64,000 nt of DNA from Hyaloperonospora brassicae (lineage: Eukaryota > Oomycota > Peronosporomycetes > Peronosporales > Peronosporaceae), in contig CANTFL010001283.1 of NCBI GenBank assembly GCA_947650285.1, forward strand, positions 124,001 to 188,000, written 5' to 3'. The notes under the pieces are model-generated. The model made no database searches. It worked only from the letters and a program-made list of their open reading frames with translations, and was not told the DNA's origin. The translations under genes and the position numbers were made by a program. Shown here one piece after another: positions 49,335-61,553 of the stretch (the stretch's first letter is position 1; each line of letters begins with the position of its first letter).

Positions 49335-51775
49335 TACACATTAAAGAAAGACATATATGTGGCTTCCATGTGTAATTTTTGTAACCTCAAAGGATATAAA
49401 CTATGGGTACGTCTGCTGCCGTTGGGAAGGTAGCGAACTAGCCAGGCCTCTGAGACTTTGTTCTCTTCCAGCAGTGAAAATCCTCAGGATGCGTTACGCT
49501 TGTAACTAAGGGAAATAAGGGATTTGTTTAGATGCCCAGGTCGGTTTCTTAATCAATAAATTAATTAGATATCCTATTTTACAGAACACAAAAATATAAA
49601 AACGTCTTCCGATTAATAATGGTTGTAGTCCACCGTACCCAAATCTTATAGAGAAAAAACTGTATAATTAAAGAAAAAAGGAATTCAGTACCATTTACTT
49701 ACTTCTTGTCCAAAAGTCAATAAAACGTAGTATTCATTTAAATGAGTCAGTTTAAATGAGCATTCTTTCGTAATTTTATTCTTCGCTAGGTACTCAAATT
49801 GAAATGAGAACACTCATCTATGTGGAATATACTACCTATGTACTACGAATGATCAAGAGGTGGACAATACAATAATATGAAACTGCACAAACGCTAGTAG
49901 CCGTAAGGAGCCGACGCAACTTCTTCCATCATATCGATCCCATTGTATTTATTTATGATGTCAGTATTAAAATAACTAATACTACAGCACATTATATAGA
50001 ATGGTACATTTTAAAACAAATTCAGCTTATATTGTTCAGTCGTTTACGCTTTGTGTGTATGGGTCGACAACACCTATAAAACAAAGTTGCTATTCGCTGC
50101 CTGAGCGGGCTCAACATTTGAATAGATTGACGATTAGTACGAGCAAGAAATCAGCTGTCATAATCAGCAATTTGTATAGTTTTAGATTGATTGATACCAC
50201 GAACGCGTCCGGCCGTCCACGAAGAAGGAGGATAGCCTGAAGATTCGTAATAAACATTACTGATGACGAAGGTAAAAAAAATAGATTCTTAGAGAAACGG
50301 CGTATTATGAAATCGAAATTGCTAATTTAGTCTCCGTTACGAGTTTAGCAGCATGTTATTGTGAAACCTGAATGCGATTAATACCGTGCATTATTTTAAG
50401 GGATGTTATTCATTAGCGAACAAAAAAGTAAATACAAAACAAATGGCCTATATGAAAGATATACCCAGGGGTTACGTTGTACTAAAATAGGCATATAAAA
50501 TTATGGATAATATTTGCCATAGATCCTTTTTATTGCAATAATCCTTTACACATCACTTAAATGAATCTATTAGAAAAATATATGTTTCTGCTATACACTA
50601 TTAGGACACTTTGGCAACCTGAAGAAAAATTTCAATATAAAGAATAATTAACATGTACAATATTTGTGTACATTTTTGAAAGGTGCAACAGAACGTCATT
50701 CAGGTCTAATTGTTAATGTGAATTGTTGCGTACGCTTACATGTATCCATGCAACGACCACATTTGCGCCGTCGCATAAAGTTTAGCAAATTAGAGGTCAA
50801 TATTACATTGGTATGAGGGCATTAATTGATCGAATGCTTTGCATAGAATAACATATAAGAAGAATCCAATATATAGAGCTTAAATGAATCCCAATTTATT
50901 TACTTCCTGTTTTGGAGATACTGTAGACATCTATTATGTTTTTTATCACAACATCTACAGACGTTTAATATCCATTCGATTATTTAAACCTAATACATGT
51001 AAGGTCAAGGAACATGTAACAGAAATAACAGCAGATATCGTGGGCTCACAATGAACGTCATACATGATAATATTTGACGACTGTGTCGCAACGAAGTATA
51101 GAAATTTATACAATATGCGAGATTATATATGATTGAAAGCGATCGCTATTGCAACGAATTCATGATTATATATTACATAATTAATAGGCGGAAGAATACT
51201 GATGTATTACTGAGTAGATGAATGTGCTCCTGAGCCGTCGATAAAACATTATCTTTTGATATTATAACAAAATGAATTCAAACTAAATAATAAATTTAGG
51301 ATGTCTAGACGCTCTATACGAGACGGGGAATAGATAAGTGCAATTTTTACTGGTTGGAAACAAACGATATGATTTCCTTATCTCTATCGCGTGTAATTTT
51401 GTAGTGAAGCAATATCCATGAGAGTGTTATATTTCACCAACGACGTTGAAAGGTCACATGGGGATTAAGAAATCTTAATAGGTATGACTTATAAATAGAT
51501 TTTCCCTTTATCACATTAAAGTAATCATTAGTATGTATGTATCAGATCGAGTTCTATACACAAATATTGGACTACATTGTATTTGGAAAATATTGAATCC
51601 CCTATGTAACAACGATAATATAAAGAATACAGCAAAAAATTGGATAATTGGAAATCTGTAATGGATAAAATAAAAAAAGAAAATGCCCCATGATGATCAC
51701 GAAACAAAATTTGTTCCCCACTAACTCAAAATTTATGTTGATGTGGCACACATATAACCACGCGTCCTTAATCAA
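49335..51775. other. AT-rich spacer, nothing recognised
   Basis: No gene, RNA or repeat was supported. I looked for terminal inverted repeats belonging to the transposase at 47574-49334 and found none convincing. Confidence 0.45.
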
Positions 51776-51779
51776 TTTT

Positions 51780-52345
51780 TGTTGGTCTATCTAAACGGCC
51801 GTGAACCACCCCCGCTTTGTTTGAAAAGCCGCAGAGAGGGGTCCGACGCGGGCGTGCTGCACTTGCAGACACCAGTTGCAGGCGCAGGCGCGAGGTATAA
51901 GAATGCCAACGCCTCTTTGTATCAGCGGTTGCGGCCGTAAACACAGTCAGTCGTAAGTAATGATGTTTATATTAATGTATTGATTTTGCTATTGTTGTTT
52001 CAGTTGCTATTGTTGATGCCGTTGCTACTACTGTTGATGCTGCTACTACTATTGATGCTGCTACTACTGTTGCCGATGCTGCTGCGATTTGTTTGGGTGA
52101 TGCGGTTGCTGTTGTTGTTTGAGCATCAACAGGCATCAACGATAGATACTCGAACCATAACAGCAACCGCATCACCTATAAAAATATCGCTGATGCCGCT
52201 ACTGCTGTTGCTGCTGTTGATGTTTTTGTTGTAGGTGATGCGATTACTGTTGGTGTTGCTCTGTAGATGATGCATCTGCTATTGATACTGATGTTGATAA
52301 TAATGTTGTTGTTGTAGGTGCTGCTGTTGCTATATAGGTCGCTTT
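51780..52345 (+). repeat. Dispersed repeat copy B, full head and GTT/GCT tail
   Basis: The GC-rich head at 51780-51960 carries a frame reading SRREGSDAGVLHLQTPVAGA then ARYKNANASL, stopping at the TAA near 51938-51940. The tail at about 51985-52340 is imperfect GTT/GCT/GAT triplets. It matches copies A (7100-7480, minus) and C (58925-60880). Triplet-tail frames such as 51980-52234 are low-complexity artefacts. Confidence 0.65.
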
Positions 52346-55300
52346 ACTTGTGGGATTGCATTCACTTACTGCTTATCAGTATTGATACTTTAAACACGTA
52401 TTCATACCAAGTGACTCTAATGCATCGATCTTTTTTCTTTCTGTTTTGCTTCTATTGATGGCTTCAATTTCTGCACACTTTGTCGTATGCAGGCCTATTT
52501 CAGTAAGGAAACGTGCGATGATGTCTAAAGCGTATTTGTCAAAATAATACGTAGCGCATTTTTTTATTCTCGTGATTATCTTAGGCATTTCTATATTTGT
52601 CAATTATCGGAGGCATCTTATAATTTCGCGTTTAAATGAGGCATTATTTTGAGATCCCTAAATTTATTCTTTAATATATTCATAATCATGCTTAGAAATC
52701 ACCTGTATTTTTTTATTACACATTAAACTTGTACACATATTTGATTTTTTTTGGTAAGCCTGTTGCTTAATATTTGCATCTTCTGATGGAAACACAAATC
52801 ATACTCCGAAAAGTATTGTTCTTGATACGTTTTGTAAACGTTTTATTCGGTGAATATTGTTTGTTAATTATTAAATGATATTTCGTAGATCCATGATTGT
52901 CAAATAATGATGTGTGCACGCAAAAGTTGTGACATAATTACTAAGCCATAAAAAAGTATGTACATGTTCAATCAGCTATGACGAAGTATACCTCGAACTA
53001 CTTCTTGAAAGATTTTATCATGTTGACTGTAGTTTCTTTTGTTTTTTGAGAATGAGGGAGAGTTGTACAAACTACCCACAAATACTGAAAAGTTTAATAA
53101 TATTGAGGTGTGTGTGTATAGCATGTATTCCGCTGACGTATATGTTAATAAGCAAAGCAGTGTGCTATGAGTAATAGGTCAACCGGACGAATAATGTCAT
53201 AGGTACCTGCTCGACTATATTAAATAGGTACATTTCTGTAAATGATTCAAAAGCTCATGGATATTCTCTTATTGTGGAGGGTCATAAGTTAAGTCTGCTG
53301 CCCAGTGCAAATATTTTATTTTGTTGCAGTAACCAAAAAATTTATAAGCACATTTTAATTATTCTATTTGGTCATGTGATATTTTAGGACGGAAAATTCC
53401 ACGCCATGCAAAAAATCTAATTTAAGTGTAGCGTTTCTTTTGATAATAATTTTTGAGGTCTCATATACAGAAGAAGCGCAATTAGCGTGGTCGAAATGTT
53501 TATATAATACCTTTCGGCACTAACGGTGCATAAAGCTTTGTATTTTGCCGTTTAATGGCATATTATACAATGTAAAGACTTATTTATGTTTGTATAGCAA
53601 ATTAAATTATCATATCATGATTTAGAACTCAATTTAATGGACAGCATGTCGTAAGATGCAAAGGAGCAAGAGCGCGCATTGTAAATCTAAGTGTTTCTAT
53701 TCTGTGTGTTTCAAATTTAAGAGTGGCAGAATTATTTAAAAATACGATTCGTGTACGCAAAACGCACACGAACTGACGCGATGTAGAAGCTCCTATTTTT
53801 GACTTAAACCAATTACGAATATAAATCGAGAATCGGTAAACGACAGAATACACGACATTAATAAGCTAGAGAGTATTTCGTACACGCAACTTAAGTGCGA
53901 AAAAAAACGTTTTAAATATAATTAGTTACGGGCGCTACCCGCGTTATTTTGTTACCATCTAAGATTAAAAAAATATTATACCACCATCATTTGATTTTAT
54001 AAAATAAGCAGGTACGTATATAAACATGAAAAAATATATTTCATATCCTTTATTTTGGTAGGATTGACATATGTCATCAGTCTGATCGCTGGTTAGTTAG
54101 GCTCGAGCTAGTATGTAGTATTGAGTTCACACTGGAATCGCGCATAGTTTCGATACGAACTTCGCGCAAAACACATATTTAAGACTGGTTTTAAGAGTTT
54201 GACACCAAAATATACATACTACATCAACCTCTATCATGTTTAGCCTACCTCTGATTTGGCACTTGCTGTAAACTATCGTTATCCGAATGGCATGTGAAGC
54301 CATGGCGTAAAAGTGGTCGAAAGATGTTGTTATGCATCCCATGCACTATTATCATTTTGCTTAATGAAGATTAAATGAGCCCATATTGTTGTATGCGGGT
54401 AATACCAAATCTTACGAGCAAAAACGCTGATGCAGCAAAAGAAATTAGATAAACAAAGTTATTCGAATGGAATGTAATGTCTAAACTATATTGAGAGCTT
54501 TCTAAAATTGTCGTTATACATGTTCAGCTTTGTTTTAAGGACATACACCGATGAAAAATTTATGCTTGCGACCCTCGAAACGGCTCTTTCACGTTTAATT
54601 TCTTTTTAGTTTAAGAAATTAATATCATCTTAAATATAAATATCTGAAAATTGCTATGTAATGAATCAATTAGAATCTTTGCAATATTGCGTCAGGGTAC
54701 AGATCGCCATAATGCCCTACTATTAATTCTTCAATTGGCTCTACTGCCTTATTTTATAGCAATTAATGAGCTCACCTAAATTACGAAACAATATTTGAAA
54801 GACAATATAAATGTTAATGATGTACGCGTCACATTGCAAATTTTATTACATATAGTCTAGAGATATCACTGAAGGCTAAAGATTATATTATCCATTATTA
54901 ATTCTATAAGCCTCAATAATAATTACAGACGGCGTCTAAATTCTAGCGCAATCAATTTTTTTAGATGTAGTGCGACGGCCTATTGTTTTGGCACCAAAAT
55001 TTATACAAAATCTTAAAAGTTAGTAAATTAAGTAGGTGTAAAAATTGCTTTAAAAATTCACGCAAGGGTAGAAAAATTGATTTCTGCACATTATGATCTT
55101 TGGTGGAGATGTGCGATGCTATAGACATTGGATCTTACAATCGATCTCGGTCTTGGTGCCTCACCGATATCAATTTCTAATTAAAAAAAATACAGCGTTT
55201 GTGGACCATCGTTCGTTTAACTATGATACAAGTATTCTCTCACGCCATTTTTACCGCCGTAAAATTAGGGCTACTATTGTGGTGAACCATTGCATAAAAC

Positions 55301-56255
55301 GCTGATAATGCATTTTTTGTCGCGGGACATGTAACAGAGGGAGCCGATTTATTGCCGTTGACATATAATATATCTTTGAATGGATTAAAATTGCACACTT
55401 TGTCAGAATCACGTGACGGAATATGTATATTGAATATATTGGCACGACGAATGTTCTATAAGGTCACTATTTTATGAAATAGCATATATGTTAACATGTA
55501 TAATGTAAATCTTTAATTGCCGCTAGACGCCCGCAATAGGTGGTGGTCGAGCAAAATACGAATGAAGTCTTTCACTTAAACTTTTTTAAGTAAAACAGCG
55601 ACGAGATAAAAAACATCATATATATGTGTATATAATTTTGGTCCCCTTTCCCTAAGAAATCTTCGCATTTTACCACTCTTTCATCATCCAGATTGAGCGT
55701 GTACGTGACCTCCAAAGGGCACACGCTTGTTTAAACTAAATATAAAAGAGCTTACTATCAGACTGTCAAGAAAAGTTATCCGCTGTGTAAGTTGTATGGT
55801 ATTGTATCCTGTAACACATACACAAAAAATGTCAACTACATGACCTATATATATAAACGCCAACGGCGTGGCTAGATCCTAAGGTTGGAAAGAAAAGAAA
55901 AAAAATATAAAGTTAAGCGAGGTAGACAATTGAATGCCGCCACAGTGTTTCTAAAGTTAGTTTCGTGTGCGGCGTCTATAAATCCCTTTTTTGTCGACAC
56001 GCATTTCTGTCTAATTGAATATAAATGATTTACAAGGTAAAGTTCTCTTTGTAATCGGTGGACCACAAGACCAGCTAATTGATCAAATGAATTTTTTTAC
56101 AGTATGAAGAGGATATCGAACATTAAGAAGATCACGGAGGTGTAGTGACCTTTATATAGGGAGAATGAGCAGAACCGATCAATCCAGATTATGACGAGGG
56201 TGACGGTTCAACTTTATGTAAAAAGTCGTTCAAGATCTCTAAGATTATGCCTTGG
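52346..56255. other. AT-rich spacer, nothing recognised
   Basis: Long AT-rich stretch with short, biased frames only. No supported feature on either strand. Confidence 0.5.
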
Positions 56256-56259
56256 TATC

Positions 56260-56445
56260 TCAGGGGTGACCCAGTCCTGTATCATTAGACCTGTGTACTT
56301 CCTTGGTCGACTCTCGTCCCTTATCGGTCGACCGCGGTCTTTCGGAGGGGACCTTTATCTCATAGGTGAACCCGGTACCTCCTCGGTAGACCTTGGACCT
56401 TCATTCGTAGACCCAGATCTAGCATTGGCAAACCTTGCCCCTTGA
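56260..56445 (+). repeat. 21-bp minisatellite, about nine units
   Basis: Degenerate units near GGTCGACCCGGTCCTTCATC follow each other with a 21-base period, and one unit is three bases short. Because 21 is divisible by three it stays open as a heptad peptide repeat (RLSSLIG, RPRSFGG, PGTSSVD, LGPSFVD), which I take as an artefact. GC-richer sequence continues to about 57430. Confidence 0.75.
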
Positions 56446-57430
56446 CGATTTGCTTACTCCTACCCAGTCAAATCAAGAGTCAGGATATAACCAATATTAG
56501 CGATAGCGGTCCAACGATATGAATTATATGATTTGATACTTCTCAATCTTCGTTTGACGCCTCCGTCGTGCTGAAGAATCTTGGTAAGCGTGTGCGCCTG
56601 TTCTGGAAGAAGGGTAAAATCTGGCTCCTATCCGTTTAAAGATAGTTGCGTTGCAACACCGAGCGCTCGTCCAATTTTGGGCATGTATGGCATGTAGATT
56701 CGTCGTGTTTACTAGTCCATAAAGATCCGATATCGGTGGCGGCCTCGCGAATCCGTTTTAAAAATCCGAGCAAAGGTCAGGTGGTGGTCACATTTGAAAT
56801 AACAAGATAAAGGCACGGAGCGACACGCTTCATAAAGCATTTGGCTGTAAGTTTATTTACTCTAAGGTCGATCGAGTGGTCACCTTTGGATTCACATATT
56901 ATGAAATATACGCTCGTGGCTCCTAGATCTGACCCTCTTAAGACCAACAACATCTACATCTCCACTTACGTCTACCAAATGCGCAGCATGCAAGCCGTCG
57001 GGTACCTAGGTGAATCTAGTACCATGCGCGGCGTCGGGTGCCCCGTCCGTAAATCGGCAGTCCGGCACAGTGAGTAATTAATGGTAACTTCTCACCATAT
57101 ATAGGAGCTATATTTACCACCTTATTGTAATCCGGCTTGTCAAAGCCTCTTCGACCTCTTTGTATTGACACCAATTTCGATTGATGGGGGTGCCGACGAA
57201 ATTTACAATGTACAATGAGAACGTCGTTGTGAACGCACCAGTCGTATATATATCTAAATCTAGTACTGATGACTGCACTTTTTACGTGGGCAGATATAAT
57301 CGGCGTTTGACGAAGACTTACCATAGCATTATACACTACGAAAATATTTAAAAAAGGGGGCATACGTCTGCACGACGATATTTTAACAGGTAAAAGCAGA
57401 ATTTGCGCTACAAGGCGACATGTGCGAGTC
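56446..57430. other. GC-richer block of probable transposon origin
   Basis: Composition is closer to the gypsy regions than to the spacers. A minus-strand frame at 57016-57432 starts only at TTG, has no family, and includes a promoter-like TATATATGG stretch. Possibly an eroded LTR or internal part of another retroelement; this is inference from composition and from the adjacent minisatellite. Confidence 0.3.
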
Positions 57431-58920
57431 AAGTTGAGTATGCGCTTTTTTATTTACATAGATGTAAATGATTCCTATAAAATTGACGATTCGTACCAGA
57501 TGCAAACTTGTATATTGCAGATTCGCTATGCTGCGCGACAATTTCACCATCTTCGTTTGTTAGGCTCAGCTTATACTTTCCAACTAAGCGCTTCCCATAG
57601 GTAAATTATACTCAGCCGCTGATAGACTCATTGTAAAAGCATAAATCTTGCTTTCGTGAGTTCATACCGTCGGAGCCTGGAGGAAATGAAACTTGCTCAA
57701 AAGCACGCGAATGCAAATATACATTATTATTTATTTAACCTTATTTGGGATACATAGCCAAGATTACGCGCTTGTGAGGCCGAACTTTGATAGAAGCTTG
57801 TGGCGATGCCGCCTATATCGTTTGTACGCTATTATATATTGCTGTGATATCTATTTAATTCTGGCGCAACTTACATCATTTAGCTACATCCATAACTTAT
57901 AGATGCAGCTTTTTACCTCTCGATGAAACAGAGGGAGAATGGGTAATTCAAACCTCATATTTTATCATGCTTATCATTCGTTATTCAACAGCTTTAAATA
58001 TTAGATGTGCTAATCTGAACAACATCCTCAGTGGTACTTTAATGAAGAGTATTCCTTATTGTTAAAAAATAATAATACCTAGTCAATGATTCTTGTTTGA
58101 TCTGGTATCGTAAGTATGGTGTGGATGTCAAACTTACATTTCTCCATAAGTTATTTCGGTGGTTAGCGAGCATTCTGTATACTTGTTCGGCGAGAAGGTT
58201 TCACGCACCATAGTTAATTATTTGGAATCCTCAAATATATGGTATCGTAATAGAAACATAATGAGCTTCCCATTACGAGGGCCTATATATATTGCTCTCA
58301 TTTATAGTCAGTACTTTAAAGCGGCGGTTATTCATCTCGTTTCCTCCGTTCTAGCGCGAAGCGCATTTGAAGATTATCTGTAATATATATGGCTTCACGT
58401 TATGCTCTTTAGTATTGTATATTGTATAAAAAGTTCGGCCAACATGTTTATGCTGCAACAAAAAAGCTTTCAATTGCTGACAACAGCTTAAGCAGACCTC
58501 TCTATATTTATAAAACGCTCGAGCAAAGGTGACGTACATACGCATACCTAGACTTAATAAAAGACATTTTTATAACGACGGCTGACGTTCGCCTTGAGCA
58601 TAATTCTGTTTGTTGTTTTTCTGTAGCGATTTCTTGTTTACTACATATAAAAAAGGTAATAGGTGGTTTGTGCTAGCCACGTGTTGCCCGCGTCCATTAT
58701 ATTTATTGAAATCTTTTTCTGATTCATAAAATGACCTGAAACCATACGAGGAAAAAAGGAACAATGAATTACGATAAAAAATATCGTGTATGACTAAAAA
58801 GTTAAATGCCCGTATTATTTAAGAAGAATATAAAATAAGTCAATATAATCGAAACAATTTGATTAAACAGCGTACGTCCTAGGAAACTTAAGTTTATGTG
58901 GTACACATCAATTTATATGT
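57431..58920. other. AT-rich spacer, nothing recognised
   Basis: No supported feature. Confidence 0.5.
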
Positions 58921-58924
58921 GCTT

Positions 58925-60880
58925 GTTTGTTTTTCAATTCCCATTTAACGACCATATTAAACCCTTGCCCTATTGATAAAAGCCGCCGAGAGGGTTCTGC
59001 CGCGAGCTTGCTGCGCTTACAGTCACCGGTTGCGGGCTCAGACGTTTTGTATGAGGACGTTAACACAGCCAGTCGGAGGCAATGTTGTTATTATCAATGT
59101 ATTGGTTTGTTATTGCCAATTTAGAAAATCCCGAAACCAGCAGTAGATTTGTGCAAAAGTTCTGAAACCAGCACCAGTTTTGAGACGTGCCAACGTAGAG
59201 CACATTTAATGTGGGACACACCATTTATAACTGCCTTAGTGAGCAAAACTGCGTGATTGATTACGAGGCTTTCCATATTTAAGAGCCGTTTGTTTGATCT
59301 CATTGAGCAGACTTTGTTTGGCAAACGGACGACTCATTAGTCATTTTGCGACCCACGAGTGTCTGCGAAGAAGGTCGAAGGCCTCTGCGTTGCTTACTAT
59401 GGCAGTATCATCCTTGCTGAAAGCAAGTTATGCGCTGAGAAGGTACGAAATGGTAACTCATCTGCACGTTATATTAAAAAGGTTGCTGCGTTTATGTTTA
59501 TTTGTATGCACGTGACAGAGACAGGGACGCAGCGCGTGATCAGCAGGCTGTAGACAACCCACCATACTGTGCGTAGGTACAAAGGTCGACGTACTTCGCA
59601 ATTATATTTGTGTAAACAAAATTTGGTGTGCTGTTTATTGCTGTTTGTTCCATGCCTGCAACGTGTAATAGGTTAGACGTTGTCAAGATCGTTAAACTAT
59701 CGTTTGATTCTTTGTAGGTCGATTGCGTACATTCGGCGCCAGTCCAGATGCACGTTTGACGTGGTACTGGCGTCGTGGCTATTTGTTTGGTCACCAGGTA
59801 TCGGATAGAAGGGCTGGTCAAGTTGGGGGGAAGGGAAGGCGTTAAAATTGCTTAATGACGGCGCAATAAGCGAGCACCGAGCTCAGATGGAAGGTTTGAT
59901 GTACAATGTACGTGCTAAAACGTCTAAGATGCTCATGATTGAAGCAAGTGATGTCCTCAAGTGAAGGGAGAGGGAAGTGTCATTGTAGAGCCGTTAAGTT
60001 CGCACTCGTAATGTTTTAAGTATTTTGTTTTTTGTACATGAAAGCTATGATGGTCGACATATTAAAATTTATATAGCAATCATGTTTAAAGCAACGTCAT
60101 GGCACTTTTTTTGTTGTGTTCATTCGTTATGAAAGCTATGCATAGCATGTTCAATCGATTATGAAGGCAATAGAACCACGCGAGTGGCATTCGTCTATAG
60201 CACTGTCGGACTTCACTGAATTCATCACGAACGCCCCACGGCCACCCGTCTTGTGGGCACACATACGTTTTGCTCCCACCCATACACCTCTTGACCTTGC
60301 ACTGTCAATTTTGATTAAGCCAGTAGTCCTGTATATGCACAGTTGCAGCAGCGCCCGTCTGAAAAATGTGTCCCTTCGACAGTACATTGGTACTGTAGTC
60401 TCTTCCATATCAGTCATCGCCATTTTGTTAGAAACCGTAGTGTATTAATTTATGTTCCTGCATAATTATTACTTTACCAGTACACCACACCAATGAATTA
60501 AGTGGTCCTCATTAATTAATGGTGTGGCTCATATTAACTGTGCTCTATGTTGGCTCGTGATAGAACTGGTGCTGGTTTCACGACTTTTGCGCAAATCTAC
60601 TGCTGGTTTCAGGATTTGTTCTTGTCGATTCAGTTGCTGATGTTTAAATAATAGCGTAGTTGTTGCCGGATATGCTGTCGCTGTAGCTGTTTGCTATTAT
60701 TGATGTTGCAACTGCTAATTCTGCTGGTGTTGTTGTTGTGGGTGATGCGGTTGCTACTGATGTTGCTATATCTGTTTGCTATTATTGATGTTGCGACTGC
60801 TAATTCTGCCTGCGTTGTTGTAGGTGCTGCGGTTGCTGCTTTTATTGTTGAAGTTGCTTCTGCTGTTAATACTGTTGTGA
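58925..60880 (+). repeat. Dispersed repeat copy C, split by an insertion
   Basis: The head at 58925-59120 resembles copies A and B (shared TTCCCATTT, GCTTGCTGCGCTTACAGTCA, GGTTGCGGGCTCAGACG). It reads FFNSHLTTILNPCPIDKSRR and LLRLQSPVAGSDVLYEDVN in the same frame as copy A. The GTT/GCT tail resumes only at about 60625-60880. The 1.5 kb between is the inverted-repeat element at 59126-60617. Confidence 0.65.
59126..60617. mobile_element. Inverted-repeat element nested in repeat copy C
   Basis: The arms 59126-59224 and 60519-60617 are 99 bases each and reverse complements at roughly 85% (outer end AAATCCCGAAACCAGCAGTA on the left and its near-complement on the right). The 1.3 kb inside shows no recognised transposase; frames at 59359-59553, 59540-59821 (minus) and 60161-60448 have mixed composition but no family. 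A further hairpin (CCACACCA..TGGTGTGG) lies at 60485-60526. Most simply a non-autonomous DNA transposon. No target-site duplication was found. Confidence 0.65.
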
Positions 60881-61550
60881 TTAACCCTACATATTATATA
60901 TCAATATTAAGTATTCACGACGTAACTTTCATCTGTGCCACAATTTCTTGAGTATATTGGGAAAAGAATTTTTTCACTTCGTGATTCGTTCGGCATTTTT
61001 TAAGTCAAACACATTTAACAGAATCACCTAATATTAATATTTAATTTGTTTAGTTTAGTAAAGAAAGATTCGAGCAACGACAGTATTCTCATTGGTATGC
61101 ATGTCGAAATCTTACATTCAAAGCTGCTTTCTTCATCGCTATTATCAGTGATAATTAGCTTTTACGATTAAAAAATCACAAATGTCATCTTAAGGGCTAT
61201 TTAAACAATACTGCGTTATCGTCGCTCAACGGACACACGGATGTTGAGTACGTCTCAATATAGAAAAGGTCCTTAGTTCGCCATCACTTATGCTACCTCT
61301 AAGTCTTTCGCATTCGTTTTGTAATGAAAAGCTAACAAACATTAAAATCGCACTGCAAACGCACGCTTGGCTTCATACGACGAATCGGCCAGGTGTACGT
61401 ACGAAGCGCCTCCAAAAGTATAATGGACTACAAAAAAAACGTGTCAAGCGTTTGACGCAACACACGGACAAGCTATTCGTCTCGGCTATTCCTTTCAATA
61501 GATCTGGTACTGCCCTTCTAAACTAGTCTGTATTTGTTAAAACGCAAATC
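60881..61550. other. Spacer with one small unrecognised frame
   Basis: An ATG at 61290 opens 78 basic codons ending at 61526, 28 bases from the stop of the opposing effector gene. Includes KRLQKYNGLQKKRVKRL. No family; it may be chance within the effector's 3' flank. Confidence 0.3.
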
Positions 61551-61553
61551 CTT

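Noticed and set aside
51980..52234. Leu/Ala-rich frames
   Set aside because: Translation of GTT/GCT triplet repeats; low complexity only.
56191..56445. 84-codon frame with heptad peptide repeats
   Set aside because: Follows from a 21-base DNA period divisible by three; no start context or family.
57016..57432. 138-codon minus frame
   Set aside because: Begins at TTG, no family, overlaps probable transposon-derived DNA.
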